Source: Rhododendron vialii (lineage: Eukaryota > Streptophyta > Magnoliopsida > Ericales > Ericaceae). Taken from it: a DNA stretch of 64,000 nt. Below the pieces are notes generated by a model, which made no database searches, was not told where the DNA came from, and saw only the letters and a program-made list of their open reading frames with translations. How positions within the stretch are numbered: position 1 is the stretch's first letter; each line of letters begins with the position of its first letter. Both the position numbers and the translations under genes were made by a program. The DNA lies in assembly GCF_030253575.1 (NCBI RefSeq), contig NC_080560.1, positions 36,783,001 through 36,847,000 of the forward strand, given 5' to 3'. Below are positions 22,301 to 35,239 of this stretch, piece by piece.

Positions 22301-25300
22301 ACCTTACCACTACACGAAGGACTGGCCCTATAACTAGCATATGAGTACAGGAATATGTGATAGACATTTCCGCATAAGTACTGTTGGTGAGGCAATTAGC
22401 CTTTAGGTTAACCTTGTTCATATTGATGTATCTGAATATAAAATGCCAAAAATTCACCAGTTGTGTCCAAACTTAGGCTATGAGTTTCAGTGAAGTTACA
22501 AGAGTCCCTTTTTGCTGTTCCCTGTGCTATGATAACCTTAAGTTATCGTTCCTTAAGTGAAAGAAAGCAAATTGGTTCACTCTGGACATCATAGTGATTT
22601 GGTGGATGCATTCACAAGTTCTCTATCCTTTTCTCCCACGTGCACACTCACATACACACACAAACACACGTACGAGCTTTTGGTTGACAGAGCTTTGACT
22701 TGTTGCTGAGTATTGGGCCACAGGAAATGTGACGCCTACAGGTCATAGGGGCAGTCGGACATTGGGTATCATAAAGTTACATGTAATAATTTAAATGATT
22801 GTACTTGCGTTATATTATGTTATTAAGAAGGTTGCCATATTTGGTACCTTTGAATCCTGAACCTATGTTGATACTGCTTTGGTCAACTTCACGATTGGCC
22901 GCAGTAGTTTGGCAAGTTTATGACTACAACTCCTTACTCTCATACTAAGGAAGCCATTATTAGAGCATATGCTTTCCTTCAACAAAATGAATTTGATAAG
23001 TAATGATTAATTTTCAGCAGACAGTTCCCCAAACAAAGGTGAGGTTGGCGGGCCCACAGACCTGAAGGAAGGTACTGCCAGCAAGGAGCTTGGTTCAAGT
23101 GAATGTAAATTAAAAGAGTATATCTGTGGCGAGGAAGCTCTAAGAATATCACCTACTGAGCCTTATTGCCTACGCCGTCCAATTCGCAGAGGTCACCTTA
23201 ATGTGTCTCTATATTATCCTATGCAGCAGGTACCACATTTTACATCATGGTTAAAAATTTGAAGAGATTACTAATGTGTGAATACTAGCTAGGTCTTGTC
23301 TTGAGCATAAAGAATATTGTTGTTTGGTCTTTTCTTTTTGATTATTTTTCCTGTCAGTCATAGTCTTATGGTAAGCTATCTAAATTTTGCAAAAGGTTCT
23401 AGTATTATTGGGAGTGCTGCTCCATCATTGACGTAAATGAACTTATTGTTCATTGGTTTTTATCCGAACTGCTTTTCAGATAAAGGGGTCATTAGAGCTA
23501 AGCTGATCAGGAAAAAAGTTGGTTTTCAGTAATATGGTGGTGGACTTGCAAAATTTGAAGCTTTGTACTTACTAAGTATTAGTATTTCAAGTACTTTTTA
23601 ATGTACCCTGCAGGTATTTGAAGATCTTCAAGCCATCTGGGACTGGATTTTGATTGAGAAGTTGCATGTCCCTCATAGCGAAAGGAACATGTTTTCCGTT
23701 GTTCTGGTAGTGCCAGAAACATTTGATAGTCGCGGTATGATGTAGATTCTACTTCTTTTAGTTTCCCTTTATTTATCTGTTGTAACATATAAGAATAACT
23801 TGCTGGGACTGGGAGTTTGTTAATTCTTTCATGAGATAGCTCATCTTCCCATATGACTTGCATTTTCTGAGATGCATGGATGCCTGCTCTTGTTTGACCT
23901 CCCCCCCTGATCTACCTGGCCGTAGTTCAGCCCAAGGTCAATTATTGAGCATGGGTTAGGCTCACTTGCCCATAAATGGATGGGATAAATGGTTAGTTTT
24001 TAATATAGGGCTCTTCCAAATTTTGATTTTATGAATCTCCATAACTCCAATCTCTAAATACTAACATAATTCAGCACTTGTCTTATTTTTATGAGCAGAA
24101 ATAAAGGAGATGTTGTCTATCATATTGAGAGACTTGCACTTTAGCTCGGCTGTGGTCCACCAGGTGTGAAAATTTCCAAGGTGTCCTGTTTTAGTTTAGA
24201 TGCCAGCGCCAAACTAATATTGCACATTTGTTACATAGAACAGTAGCAGCGACTTGGGTTATTTCTTGGTTATGTGCGTGGTATTAAATGTCCGAAACCA
24301 ATAAAATCTATTTTATCCTGTTCCTCGAACCTCTTTCCTACATATCCAGAACTTGCAAGGGTAGACATGGGTCGGTCCTGTAGAGGGCTTAAATTGACCT
24401 GCCCCCATGGCTCAGCTTGGCCTACTGGCTCTAAGCTCAGTCTTGTCCTTGCCCGTGTCCTCCATGTAGCAACTGGAACTAGCATTTTAAACTGGCCTGA
24501 AGAAAAATGTTATTATGTTTGTGGTTTGGGTGCCTCATTAACCTATTCAAATATGTACAGAGTAAGGATTCAGGGATTTCAAACACTCTAATGGACTATT
24601 AGAATATATCTGAGATATTCAAACTTTCTTATTTTGTGGTGTTGTGATTGATGAAGAATGTTAATGTCCTAGTTGTTGGAGGAAGATTTTGGTCCAAGAA
24701 ATATTATCATCATTGTTATAATTAGTCTTATTATTGACTAAAACATTTGTCAGTTTCATGTCCTGGACTTCCCATCGGAACTAAGCATATGATCCAATAA
24801 GTAATATTTTATTATTATAGGTATTATCGTTATTTTTATTTGGTAGGATAAGATTATCATAAGTATTTAGTTGTGATAAAATTAGATAAGATAAGATCAT
24901 GATAAGTAGTTATTATATATTTTGTTATGTGATGACAAAGGGAGCTCTTTAGCCTTATTTTTCATTTCAGACCACCTTTCTTCCTTTTCCCCTTGTAGTT
25001 CGATCTTTTGCCGGATCAGGTTTTCTTGGTTGCTAGCGGCGTGAGGCAGACGCGGTTCCCTCTCTCCCTCTCCATGCGGATGAGGCGGCAACTGGTACGA
25101 GCAGAGACAGAGAGGGAGAAGAAGAAAAAGAGAAAGAGAGAATGATTGGAATGCGCACCCCACTCGTACCAGTCGCTGGAGAGGGAACCGCGTCTGCCTC
25201 ATGCCGCTAGCAACCAAGAAACCTGATCTGGCAACAGATAGCTCGAACTACAAGGGCGGAAAGGTGGTCTGAAATGAAAAATAAGGCTAAAGACTCCCTT

Positions 25301-28300
25301 TGTCATCAAAGAGAAGGAGAGATTGGTTAAATGGTTAATGCAAATGTGTGGCTCAAGAACTGGGAGGAAAAGTTGATACAGGACGTGAAGGGATGAGAAG
25401 GGGGAAGAAGGGTAGCGCAATTGGGCCACAACCTTAAAACTCAATTTTCATCAATCAAACTCTGAATAATACATTATTGTGCATACCGATACTTTGGACT
25501 ATCAATGAAGGAAGCATGGTAATGTGCACATAAATTGATTTGGGTCTCTAGGCCTACCCTCTCTGATGCCATTTGGCTTTGATTTGGGGGCATGGTTTTA
25601 TAACAAAACGTCCTTGTAGCTCCTCGGTTCTTGGAGGTTTAGGGGGGCCACTGTTTTAGTGGTATTCTGAGAGCAGCCACTTTGTGCATATATTGCTAAA
25701 GGTTAGGTTTGTCTCCAATCATTCCCCGCCCATACCTCCAATGATTGGGGACTAGATGGGTTATGTTATGTTGTTGTTGTTGTAAACTCTGAATAATACA
25801 TAAAAGAAGCTCTTATTTATAGAACTAAAATCCTAACAGCAAGGAATTAAAATCCTAGTAAAACTAGAAAACATACTCATAACAAAATATATAATATCTA
25901 CTTATCATGGTCTTGTCTTATCTAATTTTATCATAACTTACTACTTTCGATAATATTCCTTGGACCAATATCTTCCTACTAGGACGTTAACATTCTGCGT
26001 CAGATTATGCAAAAACCATAACGTATTTTGGATGATATGGTAGAAATTTCCCCGGTTCTAGATTAAAGGAAGTGATTACTTAACTCCTGCTAATGCCCAA
26101 TTTAATGGCCTTTGAATTGCTTGCTTAGCACTTGAGACCCGAAATGTGTTATTTATGAATGTGATTATCGTACTTGTGAATCGTACCTTCTTGTATCTTT
26201 GACTTGTACTTGGTGCTCAGTCATTGTTCGCTTTTGTGTCTGTTAATTTCTTAAGGACAAGATTTTGTAATATTCTTGTTATAGATAATAAGTTTGTATG
26301 AACATGATCATGTCTTGCTTACACAGTTCCTCAATCTGGCAATTTCTATGTTTGCATATTGTAGGATATGCTATCAAATCTTTGTATAATCGTATTAGTA
26401 ATGCCCTTGCTTTCAGCTTTGGATTGCTTTTTATAGTTGTTATCTTGTTGTATATTACTCTCCTATTTTCCTTGTGTATTAAGGGTCTTTGCAAGGCTAT
26501 AATTAGAATTCCATGGAGTTGTTTTTCAGTATTTGCTATCATAAAATAACATAAAACGGCTTCTAACAGGAAGGTCTAGCTGCAGTTTTCGGAAATGGGT
26601 TATCAACGGCATGTGCCGTAAATATTGGTGCCCAGGTGACTTCAGTCATATGCATTGAGGTAATACTTCATTTTGACGTACTTTGTAGCAGATAATTCTT
26701 ACCTTGCTGTTTGAACAGTGCACCACCTCGCAAGTTCAATCCTTTATCGCGTTTTATCTTCTATGTTCCTCCTTTGCATCAGGAAGGAACTATGCACAAA
26801 AAAGTTTGGGTTGGTAATTTAACGTAAATTTTTTATGAAGTGTAAAGAGGGAAAATAGTCCTTTGAGAAAGCAACTATCATGTATGGTTGTGGAAATTAA
26901 TTGTTAATTGATAATTTTTCCTTGTACCCCAGCATGAGCAGAGTTAACACACTGCCGCTACTATTATAGTCAACACCAACATCTTTCATAACACTGCTGA
27001 ATATTCATTACTTATGACTATTACCAAGTTCACCACCATAAATGGCACAACTTGTGAAACCATAAACATTTTAGTTATTCAAAAGGGAAAAAAAAATCTG
27101 CCACCAACTACTGTGTGATTGCATGTAATTAGCTGTGGGAATGCTACTACCCTTTACCTCAATTGGGTTTCATGAGCATAACTTCTAAGTAGTCATTGCA
27201 GCCACCTTTCGTGGTGTCACTCTCTCTCCAGCATTAACCTTTTTACCTTAATCACCGCCGGATCCATGCTGTACTGCAAGCATGCGCTTCAGTGCTTTCA
27301 GCAAATGTTGCCTTGATTTGAAACATTATCAAACTTGTTAACTTACCAAAGCAAAGAGCAATAAAGGCAAATGCATCCTTCTCAGCTTCTTAGATAGTGC
27401 TTCCATTTACATCAGTAACTATGTTAATTCTGTCTTTGTGTGAAATGGTCTGGCTAAATCAACTTTTGCAATTGTACGTGGTTCTGTTCAGGATGGAGTG
27501 GCTCTACCTACTACACAAATGACTTTACGTTTTGGCGGAGAGGTTTAGTTTATGGTTTCGGATTTCAACTTGTTTTCATCTCAATTATATATGTGAACAA
27601 ATTGCTGGATGCTTGCTTTTATGACTTCTTCTACACTTCTTATTTCGTGAGTAGTTTTCTGTTTTTGTGGAAATTAGGGGTGGGACATAGATATGACACG
27701 ATATAGACACACCGGCATGACGTTTGAAAAAAGCATCTCACATCTTAGAACTTCTCCAAGATGGAAATCCTATCTCCTTACCTTCTCTCACTGCCCTAAT
27801 TTTCTTCCTCTCCTTCCCCCCTTGCCTGCACCTTCTGAAATGAAGAAAAACCCAAAGCTAAGTTTTTTGTTTTTGTTATTCCCTTGGGGTCAATTACAAG
27901 AACCTTTTTCACCATTCCTTTTTGTCTGTTCGATTAAACAGTTAAACTAAGTAAACTCATAATTTTTGTCATCAAAACATCCCGTGTAATTTCAATCTTC
28001 CCTTCCCTTTGTGGTTTTCATGAGTCTTCAGTTGCTTCTGTCGATGGAGGATAACTGTAATTTCTAAAATTTGTGATATTGAGTTTCGTCAAGTTATGAC
28101 TTATAACATGGGATTTTTTATAAAATGGAAGTGATAGAGATCTCTTAGAAACTTTTGGAGTGGAAAATCTTTGGAAAAATAGTTTAGTTGTCAGTTGTGA
28201 GACTTATGACTCACATATCTGTATGCTGCCGTACATATCCATTTCCTTCATAGTGGCGAATTTTTTTGCCATTATTAGCTTAGTTGATGATTTCTATGTC

Positions 28301-31300
28301 CAGGATATATCAAGATGCCTTCTCTGGACACAAAGGCATCATCAGACATGGCCTCCGATTCGTACTGATGCCTTGGCAAAGCCTGTGGATTTGTTAATGC
28401 TTAACAGACTTAAAGAGGCGTATTGTCAGATTAAAGTGAGTATGTTTTCTCAAGTTTAATATGACTTATCTGTTTATTGCCCCTTTTAAGTTTCATGGAT
28501 GTTTTGTCAGATCATACGATCTGTTTATTACCCCTTGATGAGTTGTGTGGATGTTTTGTCAGATCATGCAATTTAGGGCTACTTGTCAGAATTATTCATC
28601 CTGTTTACCTGCTTTCTTCAGGGATATTGCTGCTTTTGTTACCTGCCTAAACTTTTGTTTATTTATTCTACCCCTTTGCTGCATCTGTAACATGGGAAGT
28701 TGGAATTAAGGAAACAAACGACAAGATTTAAGGGAATTACCCTTTCTTGTCCAGTTATGTTGGGAAACCATGAGATACAGGAAGTATTAATAAGAAAAAG
28801 ATGGTACTTATGACTTGAACCCATTTTTCTTTGACCCCTTTTGGGTGGATTCCTCATTCACCTATTTTGGGGCGTGTCCTACGCCACTTTTGAGTCATAA
28901 CCAAAACCATTTTCGGTCACAATCAAGATTGGCCCCAGTTTGATTTTGCCGTAGTCTTACCCCATTCTTTTTTCAATAATTAAATAATATCATGTAACAA
29001 GGCATTGATTGGAGGCCACCCTGTTCAAAATGAAGCCCAAAACAAAAAGACCCTATACATTCCCTTGGGTACCGAAAAGATCTATCTTATCAAGACATTG
29101 AGAGAGAAAAGGATAATGATGCCCTGATTCCCTCCCATACAAGCTACTAACAAAAGAACTTGGAAGTCCATATAAGGGACTTTGATTATCAACATCGCTT
29201 TCTGGCATAGTTAACACCAATTTGGATCATAACTTGCATATGACACACACTCTATGAAGAGCTGAAATTTTATCTAGCTGGTGTAAACAAATCATTATGA
29301 GAATGAACTTGAAGAGTTAATGAGTTTGAGATAGATCATTAGAAAGGACAGGGAAAAACTACTCATTCTTCCGAAAACTTGTCACGTTGACAACCTTGGC
29401 ATCAAGACAGGTTATTGGGTCCTATCGATTATGCTGAGGAACGCAATAGATAGCGTAGGTGTCACTAGGTTTGTTTTAATAAAAAAGTTGCTACATGTGG
29501 TTTTGGTCTCCACTAATTTGGCATGTTTCTCGTTATCCAGGAGGGGGAAGTTGAAGCTTTAGCTGTAGTTCATTCTTATGAAGATGGCATGCCTGCTGGA
29601 TCTCATAAGACAAGACTAGCAGCTCTGAATGTATGGCTGATACCTGTTTGTACCATAATATGGTTGCATATGTGTCCTTGTTAAATGTTCAGCTTGGCTG
29701 GCTTTATATTACTCTGTAGTATTTGGAACTAAATAGCTGTTTAAAATAGGTTCCTCCTATGGGCCTCTTCTACCCCATGCTTTTGGTTCCAGATGTTTAC
29801 CCTCCACCTCCTCGTTCTTGGTGTGTAACTTATGAGCTTTATGTATTTACATTATTCAGCGTTATCCATTTTCTTTCTGCCTTCGAATATGATGATTTTA
29901 CTGTACTAGGTTTAATGACTATGAAGATATGTTGGAAGATACATGGCATATGGAATTTCCAAGAAGAACAGACTTGTCAGATGGCTTCTATCCCAGCCTT
30001 AATGGTGGGTTCCCAATGTGGGACAGTTACCCATCTTTCCAAACTAAACCAAAGAAAGAAGATAACATTGGCCTTGCAGAAGCTATAACAAAGAGCATTC
30101 TTTCAACAGGTAGATTGGTTGTTGAAGCTATGCTCTTATCTTGGGAAGATTCTCATTGATAAAATATGGTTTGATAATTTGTTCTCTATGTACAGGGCGT
30201 ATCGATCTCCAAAGAAAACTGTTTTGTAGCATACAACTGGTTGGTTTTGGAGCATTTGTAAATTTTTAACTTACCAGTATGAGGTACTATTTAGCGTGGG
30301 ATAAATGACTCAGTTATTTGCTTTAGATTGGTGGTGTGGCTTTGACAGCTGGTCTGATTTCTGCTGTGGAGGAGAGGTTAGTACCAGCTTAAATGTGACA
30401 TATGTCATCATCCTTTATGCCATACATGATTTGAGGAGCATATATTGAGATAAACAAGCAGAAACACATTGTAATAGGCACTCGTACTCTTTGAATCTGA
30501 AATTTGCTTCTAAGTTTGAGAGAGTAGAATTTAAGTCAGTCGGAAGCTCTGAATGGACATGGGGACACCTGAGGATACTGGCTAAATTGTTGGCCGACTG
30601 ACCTGATTGTAATGTAAAACAGGTGCAGGCTACCAAGCCTGCCTGGTTTATAAGCCTTCAAGTTCCATGGAATAATGATTGGCAGTTCATAATGTCCATA
30701 TGAAGATATGGAAATTATGATGTACAGCGCCACCTAATTACCTGTTACCAGCAATGCATTGTATTTGGGCCTTTGCCACCGAGATTAAAGGTATCACTAT
30801 TGCCTTTATTATTAAAGCATATTACACTTGGGAAGTGGAGAATGGTAATGTTATATAACACATCAATACATCATTTTTTTGGTTTGAACCTTTTTTCTAT
30901 GAAAAGTTTATATCTATTTAATATTCTGGGGTGCCCCTACCTTTTGCAATGACAAGTGTTGACCCCATTGTCATGATAACCGAAGTGAACTACAGAAGGA
31001 GTGATTTTTTGACAGTCTAGAATGGCCGAGGTAGAAATATCTCTTGAGGAAACTTGGATTTGAAAGCACTTTATGGATTGACTTAGCTTCCATGAATAAT
31101 ATTAATGCCTCACAGTCTTGTAGAAATGTTAACATCACTTATTTTGTTGCAGAGTATTACACGCGATTCCTTCACATGAAGCAATTGACACAGTGGAGGT
31201 CAGTTTAGTAGTTTACACTTATATTTTCTGTTAGCATTGCTATTAATAGTTCTTCCCTAAAATAATGCCTGCCCACGCTTCACTCACAGTCTGCTCGTAG

Positions 31301-32457
31301 AAAATACTAAGATCTGCTTTGCTATTCGAGTCTTATGGAGGCTGGCAACAGTGGTTTCCTTATGTAAAATAGGCCTTCTTCTTTTACATGTGATGGACTA
31401 TATTGCGTCAGTTCTGTATAGTGATATTGTAATGTAGGAATAACATGTAACTGCGGGGTGGTTTCGCCCATTCAGTGGGATTGCATGACTATAACTTCAG
31501 GGGCATATATATGGTATAATATCTCACCACTGCATGACTTTGAATGTCAATTCACTTAAAACTGACCAAAGCTCTTTATTTGAATGCATGGATGATTTTG
31601 CATGACATCTATCAATATACTATACAAATGTAGTTGAAGCCAAAAGCCTCTCAACCCTCAATCCTAAATTCCTAGAATTTTGAGTTTTTTTTTTTTTTAA
31701 GAGAGAGAGAGAGAGAGCGAGGGGGGGGGGGGGGGGGTTGTTGGAACGTGGGATACACGGGATTGAAAAAACCAATGTTATTTTTTATTCCGTGCATTGA
31801 ACGGGTACAAACGCTATACATATTCTATAAAAATGTATTTTTCCTTCAAAAGCCTCTAAACCCTCATTCCTAATTTTCTAGATTTTTGATTTTTTTTGTA
31901 ATTCTTTGAAATTGCTAGAGGAAAGGGCAACGTGGGAGTGGGAACCAACTGCTCTCCCCCACTTCCTCTTTTAAAGGGAATTTGTTTAACTGCAACTTAC
32001 TTTGGCGTTTATTTTCATTTTTGGTTCCTTGGTGTTTGGTGTTTAGTTTTTAGTGGGGTATTGTTATATATACCAGTGAAATCTTTAAGCTTCTCTAAAT
32101 TTTTACGTCCCATTTTACTTATTTAACTTTGTTGCTGATTTGTGTGTGCTGGAAATCTGCATATGCATGTGTAGTACTCAATTTCAAATATTCCGCCTTA
32201 ATTTCTCGACATTGCTTTACATGCATTTAAATTTTTTCCCTACTAGCATTATGCCCGCTCGGTGCCCAATACAACATGAAAGAATATTGATGTAAACTTT
32301 CTTCTATTGCCCCATGCATTGAACGGGGTCTAACGCTAGTATGGATTATGATCCAGAATCACTTGCAGCATCTGCAAAGATATCGTTTTTCAACGTTTTT
32401 GGATTGGCATTAGAACAGATACGGAAAAAGTTAATTTGCTCTCCCTCTCTCTCTCTC

Positions 32458-32488
<31 letters not shown>

Positions 32489-35185
32489 GTATGTATGTGT
32501 GTGTGTACGCATAGATATGTAAACACATGAATTACAATGGAGTCAATCTTTATGTAGTCCGGCAAAAGAAAGGCAGGCCCATGAACTTCAAGATATTAAG
32601 GTGTCAATCGTGTCAAAAATTATTGTTAACATGCAATGTACTGAATTTAAAATTTGAAAGTTACAGCTTACCAATTAAATATGTATTCTTTCTGACCAGC
32701 AAGAGCACAGAAAAGAAAAAAAACTCACGAATATGCATTTTCTTACCAGAGGCATGATTGTGACTAGTTAGTTCTAGCCCTATCTGGAAGCAGTATATGA
32801 TTCAATGGTTCAAAAATTTAATTGACAATATTGATTGACGTTAGTGCCGAGTCTTAATTGCATGGATCACAGATGCTATTTTACTCCCACTGGATAGAGA
32901 TGCCGTACTATTGACTTAGGAAATACGTCCTAAGGATAGCACCTATCTTGGCAACAAATGGCATTGATACATACATGTATAGGTGTAATGATCTGTAAAT
33001 TTGTGTTATAGATTTTCTTATATTTAGATCACTGTATGACTGATTTATGTGATGCCATTCTTGTGAATCAAATGTCTGCAATGTTAGATCAGATGAAATA
33101 ATTTTTCTTTATCTCATTCGTCTCGGAGTAGCACTTCCATCTTTCGAAGGAGAAAGGAAGAAAATATTTCAACACAAGGAAGAAAAAGCAAAAATACAAC
33201 CCAATTTTTTGAACGGGTCCAGGCATTTCTGCCTTCCTAATAAAATTCGTTTGTGTATGTGTTGTGTGTTCATATGTATGGAAATGAAGATTCAGAGATC
33301 CTTCAATTCTCTGTGATCATCCCACCATGGGTCACCGAGAATTTTCACATGGGTTGGATCCCATTCTTTCGGTAAACGAGCTCTTTGTTTGGTATAGCGT
33401 TGTTCATTCGATTCAAAGCATTTTTGCCTGCCTTATTCCCTGCTTACGCTGCAGCCTTTTTAAGTTTATATGACTTGTACAGGTTTTGCAGTCGAGAGCA
33501 AATCCAGCTATGGTGCCATGGAAAGGCGGGGCAGTAAGTCATGCACCTACTATTACTTTTCCTGATTTTAATGTTCTTTATTTGCCTTCTTGTGATTCTT
33601 TTACCTATGACTCAATTGAGAGAAATTTATTGTGAGTCTTGTTATTTTCAACATTTACCTCTTATGATTACATGAATGTTTCGTTGGAAGACATTAAACT
33701 AACTGTAGGTGAATTCTATGTAAACTATGAGTTAAAGAACCATAAGAGAGAACCCTGTTAAAAAAACTGTCAGCATAATGAGTAGTGTTCTTAAATGACT
33801 TTCTTAGTGGAAATAAGAAGTAAGAGATGATCATTTGTTGTAAAAGAAAGATTAGGGTTACATTGCTTATGTATTTAATAGTCAGATATGTAGGAGAAAG
33901 GTTCGTGTGTATAGCATCCACCTCATCTCCAACAGTTGCCCTCACGTGCCACCCCAACTATGCAAAATCAATCAAGAGAGCCTTGACCAAAACTACCGGT
34001 AGCCAAGTTGTGATACAATAAAGAAATTTCGTTATGTGAATTTAACCCAAAAGCTTAAGCTATTGGATGGTGATGCCACACTGTGTATTAAGTGGTGTCA
34101 TCCATTTTAAACCCAAGGCATGTCATACAATATTGTCTGAACTCCCAACACGCGCGCGCGCACACCCACGCACACCCCACAGATTTTAGTTCTGTTATGT
34201 GTGGACTCTTATCGGTCCATAATCGTGCAGTTTCTCTGTTAGGTCCATCATACTGGGGTATGAATTTTCTCTTCTCCCCAAAAAATACCATGTTAAAGTA
34301 TCTAACTCATAATCAATTGACAATGAGTGTAGACGCTGCGAAGGCTCATATGTGTTTTGACGGTTAAAATTAACCACTGTTGATGACTTGATGTTCGACT
34401 ATGTTGTACAACATTGTGAGTGTTATCGATCACATGGTTGATGACTGATGGACCTATTAGGCTATACCAAACCTAGGAAGACGTAGCTGGTGGCATTTTA
34501 CTGTGATGCAAACAGCCAGGGGTGGAACCAGGAATTGAGCATAGAAGGGTCACTATTACACGTATAGTAATGCTGTGCTGGCCCTATTTTTTAAGCATAT
34601 TTTGTTGATCATCTCATGTGGTGCACCAACAATAGTTAGTTGGGACGATGTTTCTCACATGTTCACTCCAGTGACCACATTATGTGGGGAACGAACAATG
34701 ATGAAAAATAGGACCATAGCACTATTGCTAGTTCTAAGCTTTAGAATGCTTTTCCACAAACCCACAATGCACAAAATTGTAATACAGACTTGCAAAAATG
34801 TATATAGAGTCTAGATGGGCTCCAGTACAACTTCTTAAGGGGTTAAGTAACTTCAGTCATAAGTGGCAGATGCTATTACCACTTGAGGTGCAGATGTTTA
34901 AAAAGTTTGGGGGGTACATATCCCCTAGGCATTAATTGAATCCACAAGTGGTAGCCGCTAATGTTAGGCTCCGTTTGTTTTGATGTAAAACATTTTACGA
35001 AGTAAAATATTTTTATGTAAAATGTTTTGGGAGAAAACAATTTTTCTCAAATTCATTTTCCAGTGTTTGTTTAATTAAAGTACCGAACACCAACAAAAAA
35101 ATATCCTTGCAGAATAATATTATAATAGGCATAAAAACATAAGCATGAATAGGGACATATATGTGTGATTGTGTATACATATATT

Positions 35186-35239
<54 letters not shown>

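Noticed and set aside
31779-32345. Paired GCATTGAACGGG phrases near AACGCTA suggesting transposon ends
   Set aside because: The match is short and such phrases are widespread in plant introns; no target duplication or second arm could be defined.
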